From CBDVBE01 sp964543525 (lineage in GTDB: Bacteria; Fibrobacterota; Chitinivibrionia; Chitinivibrionales; JANQEN01): a DNA stretch of 64,000 nucleotides. The notes beneath the pieces are model-generated. The model had not been told where the DNA came from. It saw only the letters and a program-made list of their open reading frames with translations, and searched no databases. The stretch is taken from NCBI GenBank assembly GCA_964543525.1, contig CAZIYW010000013.1, forward strand, positions 1 through 64,000, written 5' to 3'. Every line of letters starts with the position of its first letter. The first letter of the stretch is position 1. Shown here one piece after another: positions 53,445-62,219 of the stretch. Position numbers and translations under genes: made by a program.

Positions 53445-55730
53445 CTACCCCGTTTGCCCGAATTTCTTGGCAAGCTCATTATCAATAACATAGATACACA
53501 TATCACGTGCACCTTGTTCGGAGTAATCAAAACGGTCGCAGAGATTTTTAATTAAATACTGTACGTCATCCCTGATCTTCTTATCATAGGTATGAAATTC
53601 CTTTTCACCATAATCCTTGATAGCCCGCCGGAAATTCTCATTCTTCAGGAAGGGGTCGAGTGCCTTTTCCTTGATGTTAAACATGTACCGTTCAGATAAC
53701 GCCGTATAGATTTTGGTCTTCTTTATCTTCTTTTTATCACCGGTTAATACCGTGGTGGTATACTCTTTCTGTGTATCTTCCCTGAATTTCAGACGACCGG
53801 TTTTGGTAATTTTATTAGTAAGGATACGGGATTCAATCCCTTCAAAAAATTCTTCGGTGATATGGAGGGTGTCGCCCGTATAGGGACACTTCTCAGATGA
53901 GCCGATTTCAAAATTAACGGCGAAAAGATAATTGAGAATATCTCTCTCTATCTGCTGCTGATTGTAATAGTATAATGATTCCTTGACTTCCTGCAGCACG
54001 GTAAAATCATAGAGACGAACGAGTGAGTCAAGAAATTCTTTGGAAATTATTTTATCGAGATTATCCCGGGAACTGGTAAAAAACTTGACCAGATCAGACA
54101 TGGTTATCAGTTTATCATCCTTGGCATACCGCGAATAGAAGGTATTAAAGTACCGGATTGAATCACGTCCTGAAATGCCGTGGTCACCTTCAGTCTCGGA
54201 CTCGGCAATAATTTTTCGCCGCATCTTTGCCGTTAACCGTTTCCGGTCCTCTTCGGTAAGCCAATCCGGAATATGTCCGGTATAAAACTCCATTTTGAGG
54301 AGATTCAGATTTTTATCGCAATAGAGTGTGTATTTTACCGGATCATGTATCAGCTCAAGAAGTGCTTTCGACTGCTTACTTAATCGCGTTGAAATAATAA
54401 CCCGAGCGAAATTATGCAGCACACGCGGGAGAAAACTTTTATCAATCTGCCTGCCGAAGGTATTACGGTAAATCTCAACTTCCGTATTCAGATCCATTAC
54501 ATAGGGTATATTGATATAATGAATGCGGTCGCTGAATGATTTAAAATTCTGTATATTTTTCTGATCTTCGGGATTCATGACCGCCACGAGCAGGGAGTTG
54601 ACATTTTCTTCAATATCATCGACCTTATGCACCCCTTCGCTGATAATGTTATGCAACTCTATCAATCGATTGGTATTGTGTGACTTGACATCCATAAGGC
54701 CGTATATACCGTTATTGGTCTTCGCATACTGTGAATACTTATACTTGACCTTATTACTTTCATTCAAAATAAAATTCAGCCGCCGCTGAATAAATTCATC
54801 CCTCAATACCTTTTGTGACGGAGGCTCATCACCGGGATTATAGACACTGATTCCTTCACCAAGCTGCCGGTTAAAGACATAAGGACGGGCATAAACATTT
54901 TCAAAGACTTTCTCCGGCGTACCGTACTTACCCAGAAGTGCCCGATATAATGACGTACAGATGGTACAGGGGTTTTCCCTGAAAACCCAGTCGTATTCCA
55001 TTAATGAGAAAAGCTGCTCGGTAAATTTACTGCCGGTAAAAAGGTTCTTGATAAAAGAGGTGCGATATCTTTTCGGAATTACCAGGATTGGGTGGTCATG
55101 ACTGGGACAGGGAATATCGATATAGTCATTGAATATATTCGGTGTTCCCTGCGGCGTTGACAGTTTGGGTTTCTTTCGCTCCGATTTCACCTCAACCAGA
55201 TTATACAATTTTTCGAAAAAAGTAAAAGCTTCGTGCTCAGGCATATCGCCAAACGTGTGACGGTTAAACCGCCAGACGATTTCATACCGCACCCCTTCTT
55301 CCGTGTTGGCGAATTCTTCGAACTTGAGCAGGAGATTGTTGAGAAACATGCTCTTCCCGGATCCGATTGGCCCTTTAAAAATGTAAACCATATTCTGCTG
55401 GGCGCCACTTTTCAACATGCGCGCAAGGTTGACAAATCGGTTAGCAAACAGTCGGTCGGCAAAAAACGGATGATCAACCCCTTCGACAAACAGGTTGTTG
55501 CAGTCATATTTCATAAATTTAATTGACTCGGGATCATTGGGATTCTCATTCTCCCCTTCACCGAGATAGAAAACAACCATATCGTAAAAAACCTGAAACA
55601 CATTACGAAGGGCGATAGTTGGACGCTCCACACACCACTCAAGAAAGGTTGTAAACGGTATCGGGATATGTTCTCTCTTTTCAACAATGTTTTTATTAAG
55701 ACTGTTTAGTGCTTTCTGAATATTATCCAT
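53445..55730 (-). CDS. Second, divergent PrkA-type AAA+ protein
   Basis: A 761-residue AAA+ protein of the PrkA family: Walker A GPIGSGKS (about 120-127) inside FKGPIGSGKSMFLNNLL, Walker B/Sensor region around NEFPLMDV-like ANGIYGLMDVKSHNTNRLIEL and LLVAVMNPEDQKN, then the long C-terminal PrkA domain (DSLVRLYDFTVLQEVKESL). It differs strongly from the 686-residue PrkA at the head of the operon and is longer. PrkA proteins are reported as serine kinases or AAA+ proteases in sporulation and starvation. The ATG at 55730 (GGGATG ahead) is chosen over a TTG 36 bases upstream. Last gene of the operon, 60 bases after spoVR. Confidence 0.82.
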   Translation of the reverse strand: MDNIQKALNSLNKNIVEKREHIPIPFTTFLEWCVERPTIALRNVFQVFYDMVVFYLGEGENENPNDPESIKFMKYDCNNLFVEGVDHPFFADRLFANRFVNLARMLKSGAQQNMVYIFKGPIGSGKSMFLNNLLLKFEEFANTEEGVRYEIVWRFNRHTFGDMPEHEAFTFFEKLYNLVEVKSERKKPKLSTPQGTPNIFNDYIDIPCPSHDHPILVIPKRYRTSFIKNLFTGSKFTEQLFSLMEYDWVFRENPCTICTSLYRALLGKYGTPEKVFENVYARPYVFNRQLGEGISVYNPGDEPPSQKVLRDEFIQRRLNFILNESNKVKYKYSQYAKTNNGIYGLMDVKSHNTNRLIELHNIISEGVHKVDDIEENVNSLLVAVMNPEDQKNIQNFKSFSDRIHYINIPYVMDLNTEVEIYRNTFGRQIDKSFLPRVLHNFARVIISTRLSKQSKALLELIHDPVKYTLYCDKNLNLLKMEFYTGHIPDWLTEEDRKRLTAKMRRKIIAESETEGDHGISGRDSIRYFNTFYSRYAKDDKLITMSDLVKFFTSSRDNLDKIISKEFLDSLVRLYDFTVLQEVKESLYYYNQQQIERDILNYLFAVNFEIGSSEKCPYTGDTLHITEEFFEGIESRILTNKITKTGRLKFREDTQKEYTTTVLTGDKKKIKKTKIYTALSERYMFNIKEKALDPFLKNENFRRAIKDYGEKEFHTYDKKIRDDVQYLIKNLCDRFDYSEQGARDMCIYVIDNELAKKFGQTG

Positions 55731-55790
55731 AGTATCACATCCCGTCACACTTTTCTTTATTGACAATTTCGTTTACGTATTGCCTCACTA

Positions 55791-57440
55791 TTACAATATC
55801 TTCTTTACCATTTTCCTTTTATGCATTGTGTACAGCACCCGCTGCCATTGAATTTCCGCAACCTCTTTTTCCCTGTCGGTTCCAGGCAACATCGAGCCGA
55901 TGGTCCCGGTCTGCGAGGATTTTGCCGCTTTAACCTCCGAGGTCTCCAGTTGCACCGGCCCATCCCAGAGATATTCAATACCAAGCAGCGTGTTATTGAT
56001 AAAATCTTTTACCAGTGGCTTTCCTTCATAATGGTGGTATAGATACAGGGTATTGTTTTTATTTTGAGACTCATCAATAGTAATGTAGGGCGGATGATAC
56101 AACATATCCAGCAGCATCTGTTTATACGCATCGGCATTCTTACTTTTAATATAGTATTCCCATACCATTTTATCACGGTTCAACCGTTTCCCGGTCACAA
56201 ACAGATTATTCCTGGTAACAAAGTCCTGATCAATAAAAGTATTTATAATAGTGGCATCATTGAAATGCTCTCGCACAAAAAAGATAAATTCGCGCCCCTT
56301 ACCGGTTTTTAAATCGAATTTATCACGAACATACGCATCGGAAAGCTTAAGAAAATCAAGGGTATATTTACCTTTATCCACAATCTCTTCAAGATAATAA
56401 AACAGCTTCATGCCGAGTGCATACGGATTCAGACCGACGATCGGCATTGCGGTAATCCCCGCATTGATACGGGCAAAATCAACCTCATGGCCGCTAATGC
56501 GATCATCCTCAAGAAACAGATTTTCATGCCAGTAGCTCGCCCATCCTTCATTCATGATCTTGGTGCGTATCTGCGGTTGAAAAAAGAGAGAGGTTTTTCG
56601 TATAATTTCCATCACCGGTTTCATCCATTCATTCTCTTCTTTCTTCAGGAAAATGGAATTGTCCAGAATGAACTGAATAATATCCCGTGGCCGTGGCTTA
56701 TACTGTTTCAGATGTTTTTCATATACCGCATCAAATTCAGGATACTTCTTTCGAACCTCAGAGAAAAACTGCTCATCAACCTCATTACCATGCTTTTTCA
56801 GGCAACTGTTGTACCGCTCAATCTCCTTGATAAACTTGTTCACCGGTACCCGTTTCCCTGATTGTAAAAATACATCAAAATAGTAATCTACCTTTTTTGA
56901 TACTGACGGTCTGTCTGAACCTTCCGAATGAGACAGTTCGTCGTAATATCCGACAAGATTATCAATACCGCGGGTAAACTCAATGATATAATCAACCCAC
57001 CGCCCTTTCTGGGAACGAAGGTTTGCTATCATTCGTTTGTCGGAAAGTGCCTGACCGGTGAAATCGAAATCCCATGTGTCACTGAAATACTGATTGTTAT
57101 GGAAAAAATCAATATGTGCCAGCACATGATAGAAAATCATGACGTTAAGCCAGTCGGGGTTATTATCATTGTAGTAAGAAATCGGCGGCCGGGTATTTAT
57201 AACAGTTTCATATGGATTCGAAGGGTAGAGTTCATATCTGCCTTTTTCTTTATATACTTCAATATCCTGTACCCAGTAATCGTATAAGGTCGGGATCATT
57301 CCTTTCGGTGTCAATTCGAGAAGATCCCTGTTGGTAACTATATATTCAAGGGATTCATCATGAAAACGCAGCCCCTTGTCCCGGGCTCGTTCCTTACATC
57401 CCTCCATGATTGCTTTTGTATGCTGGTTTACTAATTCCAT
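55791..57440 (-). CDS. SpoVR family protein
   Basis: A 549-residue cytoplasmic protein of the SpoVR/YcgB family, required for spore cortex in Bacillus and found next to prkA and yeaH in many Gram-negative bacteria. Family features: an Asn-rich NPYETVINTRPPISYYNDN-like N-terminal region, FYHVLAHIDFFHNNQYFSDT with a His-rich stretch (about 104-123), NEGWASYWHENLF (about 305), and GLNPYALGMKLFYYLEEIV. The ATG at 57440 or a GTG nine bases upstream can start it; AAAGG fits neither well. It follows the DUF444 gene by under 30 bases. Confidence 0.93.
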   Translation of the reverse strand: MELVNQHTKAIMEGCKERARDKGLRFHDESLEYIVTNRDLLELTPKGMIPTLYDYWVQDIEVYKEKGRYELYPSNPYETVINTRPPISYYNDNNPDWLNVMIFYHVLAHIDFFHNNQYFSDTWDFDFTGQALSDKRMIANLRSQKGRWVDYIIEFTRGIDNLVGYYDELSHSEGSDRPSVSKKVDYYFDVFLQSGKRVPVNKFIKEIERYNSCLKKHGNEVDEQFFSEVRKKYPEFDAVYEKHLKQYKPRPRDIIQFILDNSIFLKKEENEWMKPVMEIIRKTSLFFQPQIRTKIMNEGWASYWHENLFLEDDRISGHEVDFARINAGITAMPIVGLNPYALGMKLFYYLEEIVDKGKYTLDFLKLSDAYVRDKFDLKTGKGREFIFFVREHFNDATIINTFIDQDFVTRNNLFVTGKRLNRDKMVWEYYIKSKNADAYKQMLLDMLYHPPYITIDESQNKNNTLYLYHHYEGKPLVKDFINNTLLGIEYLWDGPVQLETSEVKAAKSSQTGTIGSMLPGTDREKEVAEIQWQRVLYTMHKRKMVKKIL

Positions 57441-57467
57441 TTTATGCACGTGCCTTTATAAAAAGTA

Positions 57468-58880
57468 TTATACCGTCATCTCTGCTGCGGTTTTTTCCTG
57501 TGAAATAAGACGCTTTATTCCTTCAATCATCCTCGTTTCATCAGCATCTTCCCGCATGGAGTCAAGACGTACATAGTCCGGCTTCTCTTTCAGTAATCCT
57601 GATTTCTTTATATATTCCTCAACTTCACTCGGCTGCGTGGCGTTAAACGAATGACGTATCACGGTGATACCGATTCTGCTCGCGAATGACAACATCTTCT
57701 TTAACTCGGGTATTGCCAGTTCACCCTCACTGTCCCAGTCATCACCGTCAGTACCGTGAAACACGTATATATTATAATCCTGCGCAAGACTTTCTTTTTC
57801 CACTATTTCATTCACCAGCCGAAACGCTGAATATACCTGCGTGCCGCCGGCTACTTTTGAATTGTAGTAGGTATAAAAATCCGGCACTTCCCGCGCCTCT
57901 GTATCATGAAGGATAAACCTGGTTTCCACCTGCATTGCATACTGAAACAGCAGCCAGCTGTATAACATGACATGCTGCGACACCACCAGGTTGGTAGCCT
58001 TACCGGCCATCGAACCCGAATAGTCACGAAGGAAAAACACCAGCGCCTGCGACTCGTAATCCTTCTCCCGTGACAGGATTCGGTACACCCGATCCCGCGG
58101 CGATACCATCAGTTCAACCGGATCAATTGTTTCCCCTTCCCTGATAATACCCAGACCGATATTGGTATCAACGATCTGTTTCAATGTGGCCTTTTTATCC
58201 AGCAACTGCCCGTATCCCTTATTGCGATCCGTTAAATCATAGGTGTATTTTGTCAAGGTTCGTTTCTTGCCTTTATCCTGCAGGTTGGGGAGTTTAAATT
58301 TGTCGGTAAGAATTTTACCAAGTTCGTAGGCACTCGACTCCATCTCGTGGGTACCGCCGCTTCCTTCACCGGCTGAAGAGCCTTCTCCCTGCATAGTCCG
58401 AATCGGTTGTTCCGCAATGACCTCGCCCTCTTCACCATCACCGGCGCCGCCGGACTGTTCCTCTTCCTGCGGCGGATGAAAGTTCGGATCGTGCATAAGC
58501 TTTTCCTCGACGGTTGTCGGAACAACCACGACCTTATCCTTACCACTCTTTCCCGGTTTTATCAGACGGCCTATCTCAATTTTACGGGGAAAACCGTCTT
58601 TCTCACGCTGCTTGTCGCGTTCCAGAATTTCATCTATAGGCTGCAACTCACTGTATATCGGACTGCGTAAGAGGGTAAATGCCTGCAGATCGGATATGTC
58701 ATTGTAAATATACAGTTTTTTAATAACACCGTTTTCCGACTCTTTTTCTGTTGCTCTTTCGGACTCATCAACCTCATGGTCGCAGGGTGGCTGCATTTCC
58801 GGCAGCATCCGCTCCCGCTTTTCGGGGGAAAGACCTTGCTTATCCAGTTTCTTAAAAAGTATTTGCAGTTTTTTATTCAT
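57468..58880 (-). CDS. DUF444 (YeaH/YhbH) family vWA protein
   Basis: A 470-residue protein of the DUF444 family (YeaH in Escherichia, YhbH in Bacillus). The N-terminal half is charged and low in structure, with a Gly/Glu-rich segment (EEEQSGGAGDGEEGEV). The C-terminal half is a von Willebrand A-type domain with the metal site DYSGSM (about residue 287), SKVAGGTQVYSAF and FHGTDGDDWDSEGE. The ATG at 58880 is chosen (GGGTGAT ahead); frames opening at 58916 would overlap the upstream prkA. It sits between prkA and spoVR, the classical triad order. Confidence 0.92.
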   Translation of the reverse strand: MNKKLQILFKKLDKQGLSPEKRERMLPEMQPPCDHEVDESERATEKESENGVIKKLYIYNDISDLQAFTLLRSPIYSELQPIDEILERDKQREKDGFPRKIEIGRLIKPGKSGKDKVVVVPTTVEEKLMHDPNFHPPQEEEQSGGAGDGEEGEVIAEQPIRTMQGEGSSAGEGSGGTHEMESSAYELGKILTDKFKLPNLQDKGKKRTLTKYTYDLTDRNKGYGQLLDKKATLKQIVDTNIGLGIIREGETIDPVELMVSPRDRVYRILSREKDYESQALVFFLRDYSGSMAGKATNLVVSQHVMLYSWLLFQYAMQVETRFILHDTEAREVPDFYTYYNSKVAGGTQVYSAFRLVNEIVEKESLAQDYNIYVFHGTDGDDWDSEGELAIPELKKMLSFASRIGITVIRHSFNATQPSEVEEYIKKSGLLKEKPDYVRLDSMREDADETRMIEGIKRLISQEKTAAEMTV

Positions 58881-58902
58881 TATCACCCGCACCACGTATT
58901 GT

Positions 58903-60963
58903 TTAATTCTCATCATCCTGAGTGCAGAAGTATTCTATCGTTTTCTGCGCGCAGGTTTTACAGTAACCGAGTTTGTTGAGCATGGTATCAATCATGCGAT
59001 CATACAATTTCTGATTTTCTTCGTTGGTACGATTCGCCAACGCACCGACAAGACTGCCGGCGCCGGCAATATCCGATTTCAACCGTACATCGGTAACCGC
59101 CTTCACCAGTTCCAGATTGTCCATAAAATCATACTGGCGATCGGTAGATATTTTCTGACCGTAAATTTTACGGATCGATGTGCGGAATGTATCACGCATC
59201 TCCTTCGTTTTAAGCCCGAGACGCTCCTCAACACTGTTAATATACCGCTCATCAATTTTAAGAGCCTTGAGCTCGCCGGACTGCGGATCTTTATATTTCC
59301 ACATTTTATCCGGACCCAGATTTTCAGCGTCAATACCGATAATCATATTGACATAATTCATAACATCTTTTCGAATCGCAAGAGGCTCGTCCATATACGC
59401 ATTAAACATCTCGGTCATAATCCGTTCCCGATAGAGCCCTTTTGCAATTTTCAGATCCTCGAGATATTTCTTCCGGTTGTCTGCTTCAGTAACGTAATCA
59501 AGTATAATTCGTTCTATGGTCCTGAAAATATCACAGGCAAACATGCACTTCCCTTCATTGGTCTCCGAGCTTTCAATCAGTAGCTGGATAGCGCGGCCGA
59601 GGTTCCGCTGGCCGAATCCCTTCTGGCCGAACCGGTTTATTATCTCCGGATCCTGGTTAAGCATATCGATAACCTCGGCGAGTGTCTTAATACTTTTTTC
59701 TCCGGCGACTTCACCCGCAGCAAGCTTCATCATCTCTATCGGTGTCAGTTTTTCCGAGTGCGGCAGACGCGTGAGTACCACGGCAACTGAGGCGGCGTAA
59801 TTTAAATTCGGGTCCTGATGCAGTGCCTCACTGCTGAGAGTTGTCCGGCTTTCGTTGCCGATGGCATACATGGTAAGGTCCTTCTGCAGCTTGTAATTCG
59901 TATTATGGGCGACATAGCAGATACGGCACCGATCAACTATCGGCGCTTCCTCTTTCTCTGCAAGAAACTGATGAAATTCAGAATTGTTGCTGGTTGCTAT
60001 TATCAGGGTATCGATTGGCCATTTGTACCCGTCTATCTCAATAATCCTATTCTGAATGACTCCGAGATAGACCTGAATCAGATCTTTCTTATTTTTAAAT
60101 ATCTCATCACAGAAATGTATACCACCGCCGGCAACACGGGCGAGAGCGCCGCGCCGGAGATCAAATCGATAGGGATTATTGGTGTCGGTAATATGTAACA
60201 GACGCTGTATCGATTCTTCACCCAGTAAATCCACCGCCGATGAGGTTATCTTGTCTTTGGCGGGATATTTTCCGGTTATGGTACCAAGGCTTTCCGACAT
60301 GGGAACCGGTATTATTTCAATAAATTTCAACATATCGTCAATGTTACCGTCTGTATACTCCCGCACCTGTTTCAATATGTAGTCACTGCAGGCACCGAGA
60401 GGACGGTAATCATCGTACATTTTCTCCAGCTGTTTATCGTCAAATCCGAAGGTTTCAGAGAGGTATTCCTTGCTTTCTTTAACGTTTTCAAAAAGATTCA
60501 TCGCCAGTATCACGGGATCCTCATATGTCTGCGACTCAACACTCGAAATTTTCCCGTATCCCTGCAGTTTGTCCAGAGATATAAACCTGAAGGTATACTT
60601 TCTGTTGCGCTCTTCTGTGAGAAACTCCCGATACTTACTACAGAGAAAGTCGACAAAAAACGTTTTACCGTTGCCAGGCTCTCCCACAAGTACAAAAGCC
60701 ATTTCACGTGATGAACCGTTTTCCGCAGCATCTTTTACATACGAAACAAAACTGTTTATTTCATCATACATGCCAATGATATGTTTCTTACCGACTCTGA
60801 AAATACCAAAATCAAACGTAGTCTTCCCATTCACCACCACTTTACTGATATCCTTTTCCAGCACCATGCGTGAGACGGCTTCAAAGGCATTTTCAAATAC
60901 CCTCTTTCCTTCTTTTACTGCAGTGAGATGATCTTTCAGCGTACCGTAATTGACGCTTTTCAT
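58903..60963 (-). CDS. prkA: PrkA serine protein kinase / AAA+ protein
   Basis: A 686-residue PrkA of classical length. The AAA domain has Walker A GEPGNGKT (94-101), Walker B-like IHFCDEIF (about 281-288), and LIIATSNNSEFHQF. The PrkA C-terminal kinase-like domain follows (MWKYKDPQSGELKALKIDERYINSVEE region), and a Cys-containing end (YCKTCAQKTIEYFC) may bind metal. AAGGAGGA lies five bases before the ATG. First gene of the operon prkA-DUF444-spoVR-prkA2, which in other bacteria responds to starvation or stress; about 830 bases of non-coding DNA lie upstream. Confidence 0.94.
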   Translation of the reverse strand: MKSVNYGTLKDHLTAVKEGKRVFENAFEAVSRMVLEKDISKVVVNGKTTFDFGIFRVGKKHIIGMYDEINSFVSYVKDAAENGSSREMAFVLVGEPGNGKTFFVDFLCSKYREFLTEERNRKYTFRFISLDKLQGYGKISSVESQTYEDPVILAMNLFENVKESKEYLSETFGFDDKQLEKMYDDYRPLGACSDYILKQVREYTDGNIDDMLKFIEIIPVPMSESLGTITGKYPAKDKITSSAVDLLGEESIQRLLHITDTNNPYRFDLRRGALARVAGGGIHFCDEIFKNKKDLIQVYLGVIQNRIIEIDGYKWPIDTLIIATSNNSEFHQFLAEKEEAPIVDRCRICYVAHNTNYKLQKDLTMYAIGNESRTTLSSEALHQDPNLNYAASVAVVLTRLPHSEKLTPIEMMKLAAGEVAGEKSIKTLAEVIDMLNQDPEIINRFGQKGFGQRNLGRAIQLLIESSETNEGKCMFACDIFRTIERIILDYVTEADNRKKYLEDLKIAKGLYRERIMTEMFNAYMDEPLAIRKDVMNYVNMIIGIDAENLGPDKMWKYKDPQSGELKALKIDERYINSVEERLGLKTKEMRDTFRTSIRKIYGQKISTDRQYDFMDNLELVKAVTDVRLKSDIAGAGSLVGALANRTNEENQKLYDRMIDTMLNKLGYCKTCAQKTIEYFCTQDDEN

Positions 60964-61809
60964 GTATCCTCCTTGAACGAAGTATATTTACAAACTATAA
61001 TTTTTTTCTCTGCCGTATCCTTTTTTTCTGTCACTCCGTATGTCATTATTATTCAAGATCTTAATTAATATCTTCGTTAGAGTATTTTCATCCTTTTACC
61101 ACACGCCGGCTTCCTATTAAAGAGTACGACCAAATTAATGATTTAGCAAGTACTTTTTATTAAATATTCTCAGTAATACCTGTTGCAGGTTGCTAGTTGC
61201 GTTATATTATTATGCGGAAACGTTCTATTACTCTTCAGGAATTTCCCCATCTTTCAGGGATAGCCATGTCTTTTGTATATTCTCCGTCCTTACTGAAAAG
61301 GAACCGGAAAAGAATACCGATGACAGCCGAAAACACATGTCGTTATTTTCAACAGCATATAATCATCGCCAGATGAGTATGTGTTTATCATTACCTATAC
61401 CGTCAGGCAGGAAATGCAAAGCGGCGACTTTTTTATATTTCGCCGGATAATCCTACATTTTTTGTATTGGGATAGTGGGGATATATAACCGGCACACCAT
61501 ATACTTTACTCATCTGTGTTACTATTTTTGATACCATATACCGCTAGTCAATCTTTGTATATATTACTGCAGTAGTTATTTTCTCTGTCATCGAGAGACA
61601 CCTTCCTGTTGTTTTCTCATTTGTTAAACAATCGTATTTTGTATAACTATTTTTCAACTACAGGTAACGTTTCATCCGACCCCTATCGCATCTTTTTTAT
61701 AACACACAACATATTGTATTTCTTCTTGCTTTTTAACACTATTTATTGTATATATAATTTAACCAATAAAATTATTTCTTCATTTTCTCACCCTCTAAAG
61801 GAGGTTTTT
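60964..61809. other. Long spacer between divergent prkA operon and lysine-rich gene
   Basis: Nearly 850 AT-rich bases between two divergent genes. No protein-like frame, tRNA or riboswitch was recognised. It must contain the promoters for the leftward prkA operon and the rightward lysine-rich gene. Confidence 0.5.
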
Positions 61810-61977
61810 ATGGCAGTAAAAAAAGCTGCTAAGAAGAAAGTTGCCAAGAAAAAGCCGGCAAAGAAGAAGGTTGCGAAAAAGAAGGTCGCAAAGAAAAAAG
61901 TCGCCAAGAAAAAGCCGGCAAAGAAGAAGGTTGCCAAGAAGAAACCGGCAAAGAAAAAAGCGGTAAAAAAGAAATAA
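61810..61977 (+). CDS. Lysine-rich histone H1-like protein
   Basis: A 55-residue protein made almost only of Lys, Ala, Val and Pro in repeated five-residue units (VAKKK, PAKKK), like the C-terminal tails of eukaryotic histone H1 and of bacterial Hc1/AlgP-type DNA-binding proteins. AAAGGAGG lies five bases before the ATG, an ideal ribosome-binding site, and a terminator follows at 62019. The codons vary between repeats (AAG/AAA, GTT/GTC/GCG), so the protein sequence is being kept. Probable role: DNA or RNA condensation. Longer frames starting upstream are not supported. Confidence 0.85.
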   Translation: MAVKKAAKKKVAKKKPAKKKVAKKKVAKKKVAKKKPAKKKVAKKKPAKKKAVKKK

Positions 61978-62018
61978 CCAGTATCTTCGATCCACATACT
62001 AAAGCCGGGATTCTTATT

Positions 62019-62056
62019 AAGTGAAGAGAGGCCGTATGCCTTTCTTCACTTTTTTA
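62019..62056 (+). terminator. Terminator after the lysine-rich gene
   Basis: AAGTGAAGA and TCTTCACTT, nine-base perfect arms, with a 15-base loop and then TTTTTATTT. It lies about 40 bases after the stop codon. Confidence 0.85.
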
Positions 62057-62219
62057 TTTCTCATCAGACGAAATGCGCTCACATTTTCTTCTTGCGTAAC
62101 AAAAGTCCATCAGCGGAAAGAATAATTAAGTCCACAACGGACTGTAACTCTGCGATCAGGAGAAAAGTACAAAGATTACTGCATACTGTAACTGCAAACG
62201 CATTAATCAGGAAAATATA

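Noticed and set aside
61801..61977. CRISPR-like array or tandem DNA repeat
   Set aside because: The 15-base periodicity is explained by VAKKK/PAKKK coding units with synonymous variation and no spacers.
61788..61997. Phe-rich minus-strand frames opposite the lysine-rich gene
   Set aside because: Poly-Phe/Ala reading is the complement of Lys-rich codons; the plus strand has the ideal ribosome-binding site and terminator.
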